Positions 1 through 9,075 of a stretch of DNA of 11,889 bases are shown piece after piece. Each line of letters opens with the position of its first letter. Positions within the stretch are counted from its first letter, which is position 1. Origin of the DNA: Paracamarosporium sp. OC-R06-R3 (Eukaryota > Ascomycota > Dothideomycetes > Pleosporales > Didymosphaeriaceae); assembly GCA_019828545.1 (NCBI GenBank), contig JACVRA010000253.1:356-12244 (forward strand), given 5' to 3'. Both the position numbers and the translations under genes were made by a program. The notes beneath the pieces were generated by a model, which saw only the letters and a program-made list of their open reading frames with translations, searched no databases and was not told the DNA's origin.

Positions 1-564
1 AAATACTAAGTAATATTCTAAAATTTAAGTTATAATTAATGCTTATAAAGTAAAGGATTTAAAAGTATATAAATAATTTACTATTTAATATAGTTAAAGC
101 CTTTAAGAAGATAATAAAGGGTATAACGTTAATAGTATATAAATTAATATTAATATAAAAATAAATCTTTAAGCTTTAAGCTATTAATAAAACTACTATA
201 TAACGTAAATTATATAAAAGAAAGTATATATAGTATAAAAAAGTTTTAATAGTAAAAAAAAACCTATAACCAACTACTTTAAAGAACTTTATAATATATA
301 GTAATAGTAAAAAGATAAAAAAAAAAGGTATATATTAATAAAAATAAACTAAACTAAAAGTACTATAGATACTATAGTAAGTTTAAGTATAATAAAATAA
401 CTTATAAATAAGCTATAGTAGTAGATTTAAAATATATTAGACTATTATAATTTTTTATAATTATTTATAGTAGTTTTATACTATTATATATAATTTAAAT
501 TTTAATAAGGACTTAGTATTTTTAAATAATTCCTTATTTTAAATACTTACTTATTAACTATATT
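1..564 (+). other. AT-rich left edge; possible relic of a transposase C-terminus with CCHC knuckle
   Basis: This stretch is A-rich on the + strand, unlike the T-rich DNA to its right, and has no homology to Gypsy copy 2. Read in frame 1 (codons starting at 1, 4, 7) it is broken by many TAA/TAG codons. Codons at 364, 373, 388 and 403 are all TAT and sit with exactly the C-x2-C-x4-H-x4-C spacing of a zinc knuckle, as expected if TGT/CAT had become TAT by RIP. The codons before it encode a lysine-rich stretch. Fungal pogo-type transposases often end in such a knuckle, and the DNA transposon further right in this window seems to do so too. This is inference from spacing in very AT-rich DNA; chance is possible. 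No terminal repeat was recognised. About 420-564 holds nothing I can name. Confidence 0.25.
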
Positions 565-2910
565 ACTCTATTTTAATAATATAAAATTTATGTTTTTTTA
601 AGTAGAAAAGTAATTTATACTTCTTTATTTTCTTAAGTACTTTTTTTATATACTTTTAGTGCTTCTCTAAAGTTTTTATAAAGTAAATAAGTATATTATT
701 AAAGTATATAATATAAAATATATCTAAATATTTATATAATACTTTATTAGTTAATGTCTAAAATATAGTAGATATATTAATTAGCCTAAAGAATATAACT
801 ATATACTTATATAATTTATATTAAGTTTTAAATATAGTTTTCTATTTTTTACCTTTAGCTATTTATATATAGTAATATTTATTATATATATTAAACTTTA
901 TAAACTACTTAGCTCCTTTAAATTTATTTATTAACTCTATAATAAGTAGTAAAAACTATTAATTCTTTATTATAATATTATTTAGCTATTTATAATCTAT
1001 ATAAAGTCTTAGTTTATTATTCTTTTTTAGAACTTATAAGATAAGAAATATAACTAGGCTTTTACTTTTTTAAATAAACTATTTACTTAAGTTCTTTTAT
1101 AAGTACTCTTATAGTTTCTTTTTTTAATTTATAAATATTAGCTTTAGTTATTTTAGTTATAGTTTTATATCTTTTTTTAAAAGTATTTTATAATCTTATT
1201 TTTAGTATTTTAGTAAGGCCTTTTTTTCTTTTTTCTTAAAGAGTTCTATATACTTCTTATATTTTAATAGAATATTATTAAGTATAAATATTACTTAAGG
1301 ATTTAATCTTTATACTTATATTACTTTAATATTCTAGGATTTTCTTTATAGAAGCCTTACTATTTTAGCTTTTAAAATTTCTTAGACATTTTTATTTATT
1401 TTAAGAAATACTCTTTTAGCTTATTCTTTTTAAGACTATTTTATTTTATTAATTACTAATATAGTTTATTTAATTATAATTATTTATTTTCTTTAGTCTA
1501 TTATTAAGTTATATTACTTAAATTAATTATATTTTATAATTACTTTTATAGTTCCTATTTATAATATAGTAAACTACTATTAGCTTTTAAATTTATTAAG
1601 GTATACTAATAAAGATAAAGTTTTTAATTATAAATACTTTTTTTTTATATTTTTTTAATAGTATTCTTTCTATTATTTTTAACTTAACTAATTAGTCTTT
1701 TTTTTAATAAGGTAGTTCTAGCCTTTTAACTACTTTTTTAAAGATTAGGTATTTTATTACTTTTAAGTTAATTAATACTATTACTTAAAATCCTTTAATT
1801 ATAATAGTTTTAGTTAGTGATAAGTCTTTGTTTAAGTCTTTTATAGCTTATTTTACTATTATTATACCCTTACTAGTCTAGCCTTTAGTCTAGTAGCCTT
1901 TTAATTTTCTAATTATATAAAAGTTATTTATTTACTTTTAACTACTTAAATTTTTATATATTAATACTTATAGCTATCTATTACTTAATTAATGTATTTT
2001 TTTTTAGTAGAGTTATTTTCTTTATATTAATTATAATTCTCTATTAAATATTTTTATTATTATAGATTTTTATACCTTTAACTATAAAATTTATTAACTA
2101 GTACCTTTTTTTTATAAGGTATTTTAAGTAAATTTTTATTTTTTAATTTCTTTAATTTTATACTATATAGATTAGGTTATACTTTAATAGATATTTTTAA
2201 ATATTATATATATAAAAAATACTAATAGACTTACTATTTTATTCTTTTAGCTATATTTTAGTTATATATTTTTAATTTTAGTATATAAAGTAGATATATA
2301 AGTAGTACTTATATTATTTTAATTAAATATACTCTTTACTTTATTCTTCTTTATTATAGAGATAATATAGTTAAATTTTATATTTATAATTCTTTAGTCT
2401 TATATAGTTTTAATTATTTAATACTTTAATAACTAGCCTTTATTTTATTTTATAAATATTATAGACGTCTTTATTATAATTTTATTATTTAATTTTATTA
2501 TAATTATTTTCTACTTATATTTACTATATAAGTACTAAGATAGTTTTTTATTATTCTATAGTTTACTTATAAGTTTCTTATAGTTTAAGTTCTATAATTT
2601 TAATTTCTTTTAGTAGTTAAAGATTAAGTAGTCTTTTTATTTATAAACTTAATAAACTTTTTAAAGTATTTAGTTTTTATTATAAGTTACTTAATATTAT
2701 AACTTTTTAACTTATAAATTTTTAAAGTTTTTTAAACTTAAGTTTATAAAATAATAATAGTATTTTTAGTTTTAAGTTTACTATTTATACTTTTATAATT
2801 TTTACTTATTTTTTTTTAATTTAGTTTTTTAAATAATTTATTTTAAAGTATCTTTTCTTTCTATATATTTTATATACTTTATTATAGTAGTATATTTCTT
2901 TTTTCTTTTA
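565..2910 (-). mobile_element. Truncated, RIP-mutated Ty3/Gypsy retrotransposon, copy 1
   Basis: This is a direct repeat of copy 2. Positions 565-1503 match 6639-7577 at a constant offset of 6074. From 1502 the match continues with 9405 onward at an offset of 7903, still constant at 2431/10334. By 2881/10823 the offset is 7942, a net 39-bp (13-codon) length difference. The differences I looked at are largely transitions, and copy 1 usually has the A or T. Homology stops sharply near 565 (RT thumb) and fades near 2910 (just past the gag zinc knuckle). RNase H, integrase, most of gag and both LTRs are therefore absent from this copy, unless the LTR beginning at about 3165 belonged to it. It lacks the pogo insertion and so preserves the empty site at 1502-1503. 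Confidence 0.85.
565..2910 (-). pseudogene. Gag-pol fragment of Gypsy copy 1 (gag zinc knuckle to RT)
   Basis: Read on the - strand, the fragment begins near 2905 with a degraded CCHC knuckle of gag. In it the tyrosines (TAC/TAT codons around 2850-2890) stand where Cys and His are expected, as in copy 2. It continues through the protease/linker region and ends in RT. The RT palm is recognisable: the aspartate of the LDxxxAY motif is AAT (890-892 on the + strand), and the YxDD box reads Y-F-N-N with both Asp codons now AAT (695-700). Stops are abundant (mostly TAA/TAG), yet spacing to copy 2 is preserved, so decay was by substitution with very few indels. It cannot encode a working protein. 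The family assignment rests on colinearity with copy 2, where more domains are visible. Confidence 0.8.
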
Positions 2911-3164
2911 TAATATAACTATATAGTAAGTTATTACTTTAAGTAAGCTACTACTTTAACTAACTTTCTTATCCTTTATAGCTATATAGATTAATAATGT
3001 ATTTAAATTTTATTAAAATAATATTAGTAATAGATTAAGTAGTATCTATAATACCCTTTTTATATATTTATAAGTTATACCTATACTTTCTATAGTATAT
3101 ATAGTATATTAGAGTCTACTAGCTTATACTTAACTATATACTAGTTTTATACCTTTTATACTTT
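2911..3164. other. Unassigned AT-rich spacer between Gypsy copy 1 and the LTR
   Basis: About 250 bases without a recognisable gene or domain. Homology to copy 2 gag fades at about 2910, and homology to the LTR begins at about 3165. One 16-base stretch near 3083 resembles the copy 2 leader near 11688 (both read TAT-A/G-CTTTCTATAGTA), but the surrounding bases do not align well, so this may be chance in AT-rich sequence. The stretch could be the older DNA into which copy 2 inserted, or a decayed piece of copy 1 leader. Confidence 0.4.
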
Positions 3165-4100
3165 AGTATTAATAGAGTATACTACGTACCTAGTTTAATC
3201 TATACTAAAGTAGTAAAATTTACTTATAGTAAGGCCTATAGAGCTTTAGTAATAAAAAGTAGTTTAATAATAAAGGTTATTAAACTTTAATTAAATATTA
3301 AAAATACTTAATAATATATTAAAAGAAGANNAAAGAAGACTAATTATTCTTTATATAAAAGAAAAGCTTATAATTTAAATAACTAAGTTAATTATAAAGA
3401 ATAGAAAAAGTATAGAGATTTCTTTAAACTATATATTAATTATCCTATTCTTTATTCTTACTCTATTTTATTTATAATTCCTCTTGGCCCTTTCTTTTAA
3501 AGGAGGTATTATCTTACTTTATTATATATCCTAGTTTTTAATAGATTATAGTTATATAGTATACTCTATTACTTAGTCTTAGTTTAAATAGATTAGGGTT
3601 ATATAATTTTAATTAACTTATTTTACTCTATAGAATTCCTTTATTATCTAGATTAGTATTAAGGCCTTTAGTCTTTAGTACCTTATAAGTATTATTCTAT
3701 AGTCTTTAGTCTCTTATACTTATAATATTACCCCTCTATTTAGAGTTTTTATTTTAAAGACTTATATAATTTATTAACTATACTACGTTATACTATTAGG
3801 GTATAAAGATAGGTATTTTTATTTTATTATATCCTTTTTCTCTTTATCCTTACCTACTTAATTATATTAAAAGTTTATTTATTTTTAACTTAGTACTATT
3901 ATCGTTGCGTTAATTAAATTTTTATAGCTAGTATAAAAATACTAACTTTTTATAATTATTATAAAGAAAAGGGTTTAAAGTATATAATAAAGTTATTAAT
4001 AAATTATTATAATTTTTATATTTATACTAAATGTTATTGCAATCTAGTATTGTTAAAAACCAAGTAATAGGAAATATAAAAGGAGTAGTATTAAATTACC
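3165..4100 (-). repeat. 3' LTR of Gypsy copy 2 (left end defined, right end approximate)
   Basis: Positions 3165-3294 match 11760-11889 base for base apart from scattered substitutions and with no indel (offset 8595). The match starts at AGTATTAATA and reaches the window edge, as expected for the two LTRs of one element seen at their shared U5 end. The inner (right) limit was not found because only 130 bases of the 5' LTR are present. I place it before about 4100 because the pol tail on the - strand can be followed to roughly 4130-4260. An NN lies inside at 3329-3330. Less mutated patches sit at 3478-3510 and 3899-3912. The LTR ends no longer show a clear TG...CA, which RIP would erase. Confidence 0.6.
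3329..3330. other. Assembly gap marker (NN)
   Basis: Two undetermined bases. The eight bases AAAGAAGA occur on both sides (just before the NN and again at 3331-3338), so this looks like two contig ends that overlap but were padded rather than merged, or a collapsed purine-rich repeat. The true sequence may be shorter or longer than shown. Confidence 0.7.
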
Positions 4101-4250
4101 TCTAACCTATAAACTACTTATTATTATATTCTAGATTTTAAGGATAAATTAGCTATAGTTAAAGAGAAGGAGTATTATTAGATATTAAAAGATATTACTT
4201 CTACTAAAGAGTTAAAAGAATTAAAGTAGGTAGTAGATTTAATTAATATA
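4030..4250. other. Junction region between LTR and pol tail, with a RIP-poor islet
   Basis: Positions 4032-4075 keep several CpA and TpG dinucleotides (for example TTGCAATC and AACCAAG) while the surrounding kilobases have almost none. Around 4096-4115 the - strand has a purine-rich run with GGTTAGAGG, a possible remnant of the polypurine tract that primes plus-strand synthesis next to a 3' LTR. From 4135 to 4245 the + strand is A-rich with a lysine/glutamate-rich reading, but the - strand is equally readable as the tail of pol. I cannot decide which is real. Confidence 0.3.
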
Positions 4251-4429
4251 ATTATTATTATATCTTTACTTTTTAAACCTTTACTATTTAAACCTTTATT
4301 TAACTTAGGCTAGTTATAGGCTAATTTTTCTTTACTTAATTTTTTTAATTTTTTCTATAATCTTAGTACTATTTCTTTAACTTTAGATTTAAAATTATAC
4401 TTTTTTAAAAGTATACCTCTACGCGTTTA

Positions 4430-4600
4430 TACTAAAAGTTCTTTAGTAATTCTTTATAGTTTATAAGGTTTTTCTTTAGTTCCTATATATTATACTACTC
4501 TAGTTATTCTTTTTATAATATTAGATACTTAAGTTAACTATTAATTTTTTATAGGTCCTTAATAGTTTTAATTTTATACTTATTATTTTTTAGTTTTAAC
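4430..4600 (-). other. Chromodomain at the end of Gypsy copy 2 pol (degraded)
   Basis: Chromodomains of Gypsy elements bind methylated histone H3 tails and steer integration to heterochromatin. On the - strand, from about 4600 leftward, one frame reads N-K-Y-K-I-K-T-I-K-D-L, then Y-L-I-L-stop-K-E, then a segment ending N-L-I-N-Y-K-E-L-L-K. This matches the chromodomain layout of an initial DxYEVExI-type strand, a central YLVKWKGY-type strand (the Trp is now a stop), and a terminal NLxNxxxLL helix. It directly follows an integrase C-terminal stretch with the pattern LPKGIKIxxTFxxxLL near 4640-4690, as expected in chromoviruses. The order and spacing are right; the ligand-cage aromatics are only partly kept. 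Confidence 0.7.
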
Positions 4601-4929
4601 TAGATTTTAATTAAAGTATTCTAGAGTACTAGTTTTAATAGTAATTTATAAAATGTTAAGTATATTTTAATTCCTTTTAGTAATTTAAGCTTATTTATAA
4701 CTAGTTTTTTATTTTCTAAAATTTTAAATAGTTCTACTTATAGGTAGTCTAGTTTCTTACTTTACTATTTAATCTTAAAATTTTTTTATAATAGAAAAAC
4801 TTTATCCTTTCTTTTAAAAGTTAGTTTTTTAATCCTTTATTTATTTATATTCCTAAATACTAAGAGGGCCTTATAGGATATTCTATTCTATAGGACTTAA
4901 TATAATTCCTTTATTTTTTAAGCCTTTTC

Positions 4930-5570
4930 TTAAGCTCTTAAGGTAGTATTTTTTATATCTCTTAAGTTCTAATAAACTACTAGCTTATACCTATAGTTAA
5001 TGTAGTATAGTAAATAGCCTATTATACTTAACCTAGTACTATTATATACTAATTATACTATTAGTAAAAGTTTAACTTAATTATTCTACTACTTATTTAT
5101 ATAAAATTATAGGTATTATTTTAGTATTTAATTTATATATTTTATTTATTTATTTATTTAAGGATAGAAACTTATTAAGAGCTTTCTTATTATTCTTAAA
5201 GTACTTATAAACGTATTCTAGTATTTAAATATAAAGAGCTTATTTTTATTTATAATAATTTCGTCTAGGATACTATACTTTAAGAGAAGTACTTTATTAA
5301 CTTTATAAACTAATTCTTCTACTATTATTAATTTCTTTATAGGTATAAACTTAACTACTTTTATTAATTAATTTATAATATTTAATATTATATTATATAT
5401 TCTATTTAACTTTAGTTATAGTAATACTAAGAGCTTTATTATAAAGTTTATTATTATACTTAACTATAGTTACTTTAGTAGTAGTAGGAGTTATAATAAC
5501 CTATAAAACTTATATCTCTTAGGCTTATTTTTATAGTAAGCTAAATAGTTGCCTAATACCTTTTTAACTA
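4930..5570 (-). other. Integrase domain of Gypsy copy 2, catalytic triad replaced
   Basis: The integrase inserts element cDNA into the genome. On the - strand a zinc-finger half appears near 5540-5560 as Y-L-A-Y, where CxxC is expected. The core follows. The first catalytic Asp of the MDFI-type motif is Asn (5446-5448, read I-N-F-I). The second, in the SDRD-type motif, is Asn (5248-5250, read I-N-K-N-K-L-F). The Glu of the HPQTDGQTE-type motif is Lys (5140-5142). The second and third positions are 35 residues apart, the D-D-35-E spacing of retroviral-type integrases. Further left a stretch with Y-N-S-T (about 5030) matches the conserved region after the core. All three residues needed for catalysis are gone. 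Confidence 0.8.
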
Positions 5571-6049
5571 TCTCCTTAAGTCTAGATATAGTATATTTAT
5601 TTATAATTTAATATATTATTTTTTTAATACTAAAGTATTTTTATTTCTTTAACTTATAAAGCTTTCTTATTAAAAAGTTTTCTTATTTCTTTTAGATTAT
5701 TTATCTTTATTAATAGTCTTTTCTATTAAATCTTATTTAATTAAAGTCGTATTCCTCTCTTTATTCTATAAAGAGTTAGGCATAGTCTTAGAAGTTATTT
5801 ACTTTTAGGCCTTAATATTATATAGTAGCTACTTTTTATATCTCTATTTTTACTATTTCCCTATTTAGATTTATTTAATAGTATTGTTTTTTTAACTAAT
5901 TATATTAGAGTATACTATCTTAAGTTATCTTTAGTATTATATACTATTTTATAGGTCCTTTTTCTATAAAGTTTAGTTTTTAACTTAGGGCATTTACTAC
6001 TTTATTAAAAGTTTTTAGTTAATAGTAAATTTTAAAGTTAAAGTTTATA

Positions 6050-6640
6050 AAAAGTTTTATCTATTATACTTATTTTTAATTTAATTTCTTAGTTATAGTA
6101 AAACTTATTAGATTTTAATAGTCTATCTAGACCTTAATTTAATATAGTATATTTATATATTATACTTTTTATTATTTAAAGGTATTTACTATTACTAGTA
6201 GTTCCTTATTATAAATATTATAATTTAGTTTTACTTTTAAAAACTTTTATAAATAGTAAAATATTAGTCTCTATTTCCTATCTTTATATAATTAAAAGAG
6301 TATTACTTTAAGTATATAGTTTAAAGTATTTATTTTTATATATATCCTCCTTTTAAAGTTATACATTTATAATAACGGATTTATAAGAAACCTTACTTTT
6401 AATTTTTTAAATACTTTTTAGACTTTTAGTTTAAAGCCTTTTTATTAATCTTTTTTTATAAGTTCTATTATTAGTACTATAATCTTAGAGTAGTCCTTAA
6501 TAAACTTATAATAAAAGTTAATAAATCTTAAAAAGAATTAAATATTCTTTATTAACTTAAGTTTCTACTATTCTTATATAGTAGCTACCTTCTTAGGGTC
6601 TATAAATATACCTTTTTTTAAAATTATAAATTCCAGGTAC
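6050..6640 (-). other. RNase H / RT connection domain of Gypsy copy 2 (degraded)
   Basis: This module degrades the RNA strand of the RNA-DNA hybrid during reverse transcription. On the - strand just after the RT thumb, the reading I-D-P-K-K-V-A-T-I (about 6570-6600) and F-L-R-F-I-N-F-Y-Y-K-F-I (about 6510-6545) match the conserved MDPxKVxxI and FLGFxNFYRRFI segments of Gypsy elements. Near 6290-6330 the reading I-L-K-V-I-L-F and then R-L-I-F-Y-Y corresponds to the IGAVLxQ / PIAFYSRK part of the RNase H fold. Gly-to-Arg and Arg-to-Tyr changes follow RIP. Copy 1 lacks this domain because its homology ends at about 565. Confidence 0.7.
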
Positions 6641-7480
6641 TCTATTTTAGTAATATAAAATTTATATTTTTTTAAATAAAAAAGTAACCTATACTTTTTT
6701 ATTTTCTTAAGTACTTTTTTTATATATTTTTAGTACTCCTTTAGAGTTCCTATAGAGTAGATAAGTACGTTATTAAAATAGACTATATAGAATATATCTA
6801 AATATTTATATAATATATTATTAATTAATGCCTAAAATATTATAGGTATATTAGTTAGTTTAAAGGGTATAATTATATACTTATATAATCTATATTAAGT
6901 TCTAAATGTAGTTTTCTATTCTTTGCCCTTAGCTATTTATATATAGTAATACTTATTATATATATTAAATTTTATAAACTACTTAACTCCTCTAAGCCTA
7001 TTTATTAATTCTATAATAAGTAGTAGGGGGTATTAGTTTTTTATTATAATATTATTTAACTATTTATAATTTATATAGAGTCGTAGTTTACTATTCTTCT
7101 TTAATACCTAAAGGATTAAAAATATAGCTAGGCTTTTACTTTTTTATATAAACTATTTACTTACGTTCTTCTATAGGTACTCTTATAGCTTCTTTTTTTA
7201 ATTTATAAACATTAGCCTTAGCTATTCTAGTTATAGTTTTATACCTTTTTTTAAAGGTATTTTATAATCCTATTTTTAGTATTTTAGTAAGGCCTTCTCT
7301 TCTTTTTCCTTAAAGAGTTTTATATACTCCTTATATTTTAGTAGAATATTTTTAAGTATAGGTATTATTTAAAGATCTAATCTTTATACCTATATTACTT
7401 TAGTATTTTAAAGTTTTTTTTATAAAAGTCTTACTATTCTAGCTTTTAAGATTTCTTAGATATTTTTATTTATTTTAAGG
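6640..7480 (-). other. Reverse transcriptase domain of Gypsy copy 2, all three catalytic Asp replaced
   Basis: The RT copies element RNA into DNA. On the - strand the fingers show L-K-K-N-S-K-L-R-L-Y-I-N-Y-K (7050-7100), the remnant of the KKDGKLRLCVDYR-type motif. The palm has F-N-I, where the LDI of the first catalytic Asp is expected (Asn codon at 6964-6966). The segment P-F-K-L-T-N-I-P (about 6840-6870) is the MPFGLTNAP motif. The YxDD box reads Y-F-N-N (Asn codons at 6769-6774), followed by V-L-I-Y-S. Positions before about 7480 belong to the N-terminal linker that contains the transposon insertion. The same three Asn replacements occur in copy 1 at 890-892 and 695-700. Confidence 0.9.
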
Positions 7481-7575
7481 AATACTCTTTTAGCTTATTT
7501 GTTTTAAAGTTATTTTATTCTATTAATTATTAATATAGCTTATTTAGTTATAATTATTTATTTCCTTTAATCTAT

Positions 7576-7577
7576 TA
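7576..7577. repeat. Left TA target-site duplication of the pogo-like element
   Basis: The left Gypsy flank ends TCTATTA and the right flank starts TACTAGG. Removing the element and one TA gives a 16-base junction that aligns base for base with the uninterrupted copy 1 around 1502-1503, apart from transitions. Duplication of TA is the hallmark of Tc1/mariner/pogo transposition. Confidence 0.95.
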
Positions 7578-7632
7578 ACGTATTCCACTACCAAGCCGGC
7601 CAAACTATTAAGTCGGCTACTTTTTCTTGGCA
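7578..7632 (+). repeat. Left terminal inverted repeat of the pogo-like element
   Basis: It matches the reverse complement of 9350-9404 at 48 of 55 positions. All seven differences are transitions, and at least three are CpA in this arm versus TpA in the other, as RIP would produce. Inside, AGCCGGC (7594-7600) and GTCGGCT (7612-7618) form an imperfect palindrome, a possible transposase-binding feature. Confidence 0.95.
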
Positions 7633-8444
7633 ATACCAACTCTTCGTATACAAGATAATGCATTAACAACGTATAACTAATTTATCTTAGTAAGAAGGTA
7701 GAATTAATCTTACACTTTAGGCCTATACTTTAGGCCAAATTTAAAGCATACGACGCGCTGTAGTAGCTTTTAACATACAACACTAGCAGCTCTTTAATTG
7801 GCTTTACGGAATCGTATCTTAATCTTAAACCTAATTAAACTATCTAAAGCTTATAGCAACTAAAGAGCAAACGATTGTACGATATATCCTAGACCTAGAC
7901 TTGCAAGAATTTACGCCCCGGTTGTGTAAGGTAGTAGATATAGTAGATAAGATACTGGCTGTACGAGGTGGGATACCAGTAGGCAAGAACTAGCCTATGC
8001 GGTTTGTGTCGCGTACGTAGGAGCTTAAGATGGCTTTTAATTGAGCAAAGGACCGCCAGAGAATACTCTAGGAAAATCCAGAGGTTATTAACGCGTGGTT
8101 TCAGCTCGTATAAGATACAAAGGCAAAGTACGGCGTTTACGACGATGACATTTACAACTTTAATAAGATAGGCTTCTAGATAGGTATAATTGGCTCTATA
8201 AAGGTTGTTATAGGCTCAGAGCGTCGTAATAGGCCTATTCTTACGCAGCCAGGCGATTAGGAATAGGTTATAGTTATCTAGAGTATCTGCGCTACTGGGT
8301 ACGCGACCCCGCCATTTATTATTTACAAAGAACACGTCTATATCTCTGCGTGGTACGAGGAAGCTTCTATACCGTACGACTAAAAGCTCTTAGTCTCTAA
8401 GAACGGCTGGACAAATAACGCGCTTGGGCTTGAGTAGTTGAAGC

Positions 8445-8446
8445 NN
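8445..8446. other. Assembly gap marker (NN) inside the transposase core
   Basis: Two undetermined bases where the frame changes from codons starting at 8441 to codons starting at 8461. A true gap length that is a multiple of three would restore the frame. Compared with the family, about eight codons between the conserved G-L-E-stop-L-K and the G-S-Y-R-L-L-I-L segments seem to be missing. The apparent frameshift is thus probably an assembly artefact, not a mutation. Confidence 0.65.
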
Positions 8447-8640
8447 GTCAGGTGGGGTCGTACAGGCTACTCATCCTTAACGGCCATAAGAGCCACCTAA
8501 ACCAGGAGTTTAAGGATTACTGCCTCGTACGAAAGATCCTTACACTCTATATACCTATGCATTTATTGTATATACTTTAACTACTTAATGTGGTGTGTTT
8601 CTTACCGTTAAAGCTAAAGTACTTACAGCGTGTATAAGGC

Positions 8641-9075
8641 TTGGCACGTAAACGCGTTTACTATATTAACAAAGAAGGCTTCCTTCCAGCCTTTAAAGAC
8701 GCGTTTTTTAACGTGTTTACGTACAAGAACTGTAAGAAGGCCTTTCAGGCAGCTGGGCTAGTCCCTATTAACGCGCAGGTTGTTCTTAATCGTCTTAACG
8801 TACGATTACGTACCCCACCAGGACCACCCCTACCAGAAACGCTATGGCAGTTAAAGACACTAAGTAATACATACGAATTTGGATCGCAGTTAAAGCTAGT
8901 AAAGGAATCCTTTGTACGATCACTAAGTACAGCCCAGGAAGGCTTCTCTAAGCTTATAAAAGGAGCTAAGGAGATGCTTTATAAAAATGTCCTTATGGAG
9001 GCCTGCGTACGAGAGCTTGAAGAGCAACTAGCAGAGATAACTAAGCATAAAGGGCGTAAAAGAAAGCGTATTTAG
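8641..9075 (+). other. Uninterrupted C-terminal part of the transposase pseudogene (144 codons)
   Basis: This is the longest open stretch in the window. It has no true start: its first codon is TTG, and it continues in frame with the degraded core upstream (stop at 8635 immediately before). It carries the post-catalytic region typical of fungal pogo transposases: A-G-L-V-P-I (around residue 39), the R-L-R-T-P motif (residue 55 on), a helical segment near residues 100-130, and a basic tail K-G-R-K-R-K-R. It should not be annotated as an independent gene. The TAG at 9073-9075 is in a position where the family normally continues, so it is probably a converted CAG. Confidence 0.85.

Noticed and set aside
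4135..4245. A small + strand lysine/glutamate-rich gene
   Set aside because: It is short, has stops and no start, and the - strand reads equally well as the pol tail.
8641..9075. A standalone 144-residue gene
   Set aside because: It starts at TTG, continues in frame with a degraded transposase core upstream, lies between the TIRs, and ends at a probable RIP stop. It is a fragment of the pseudogene.
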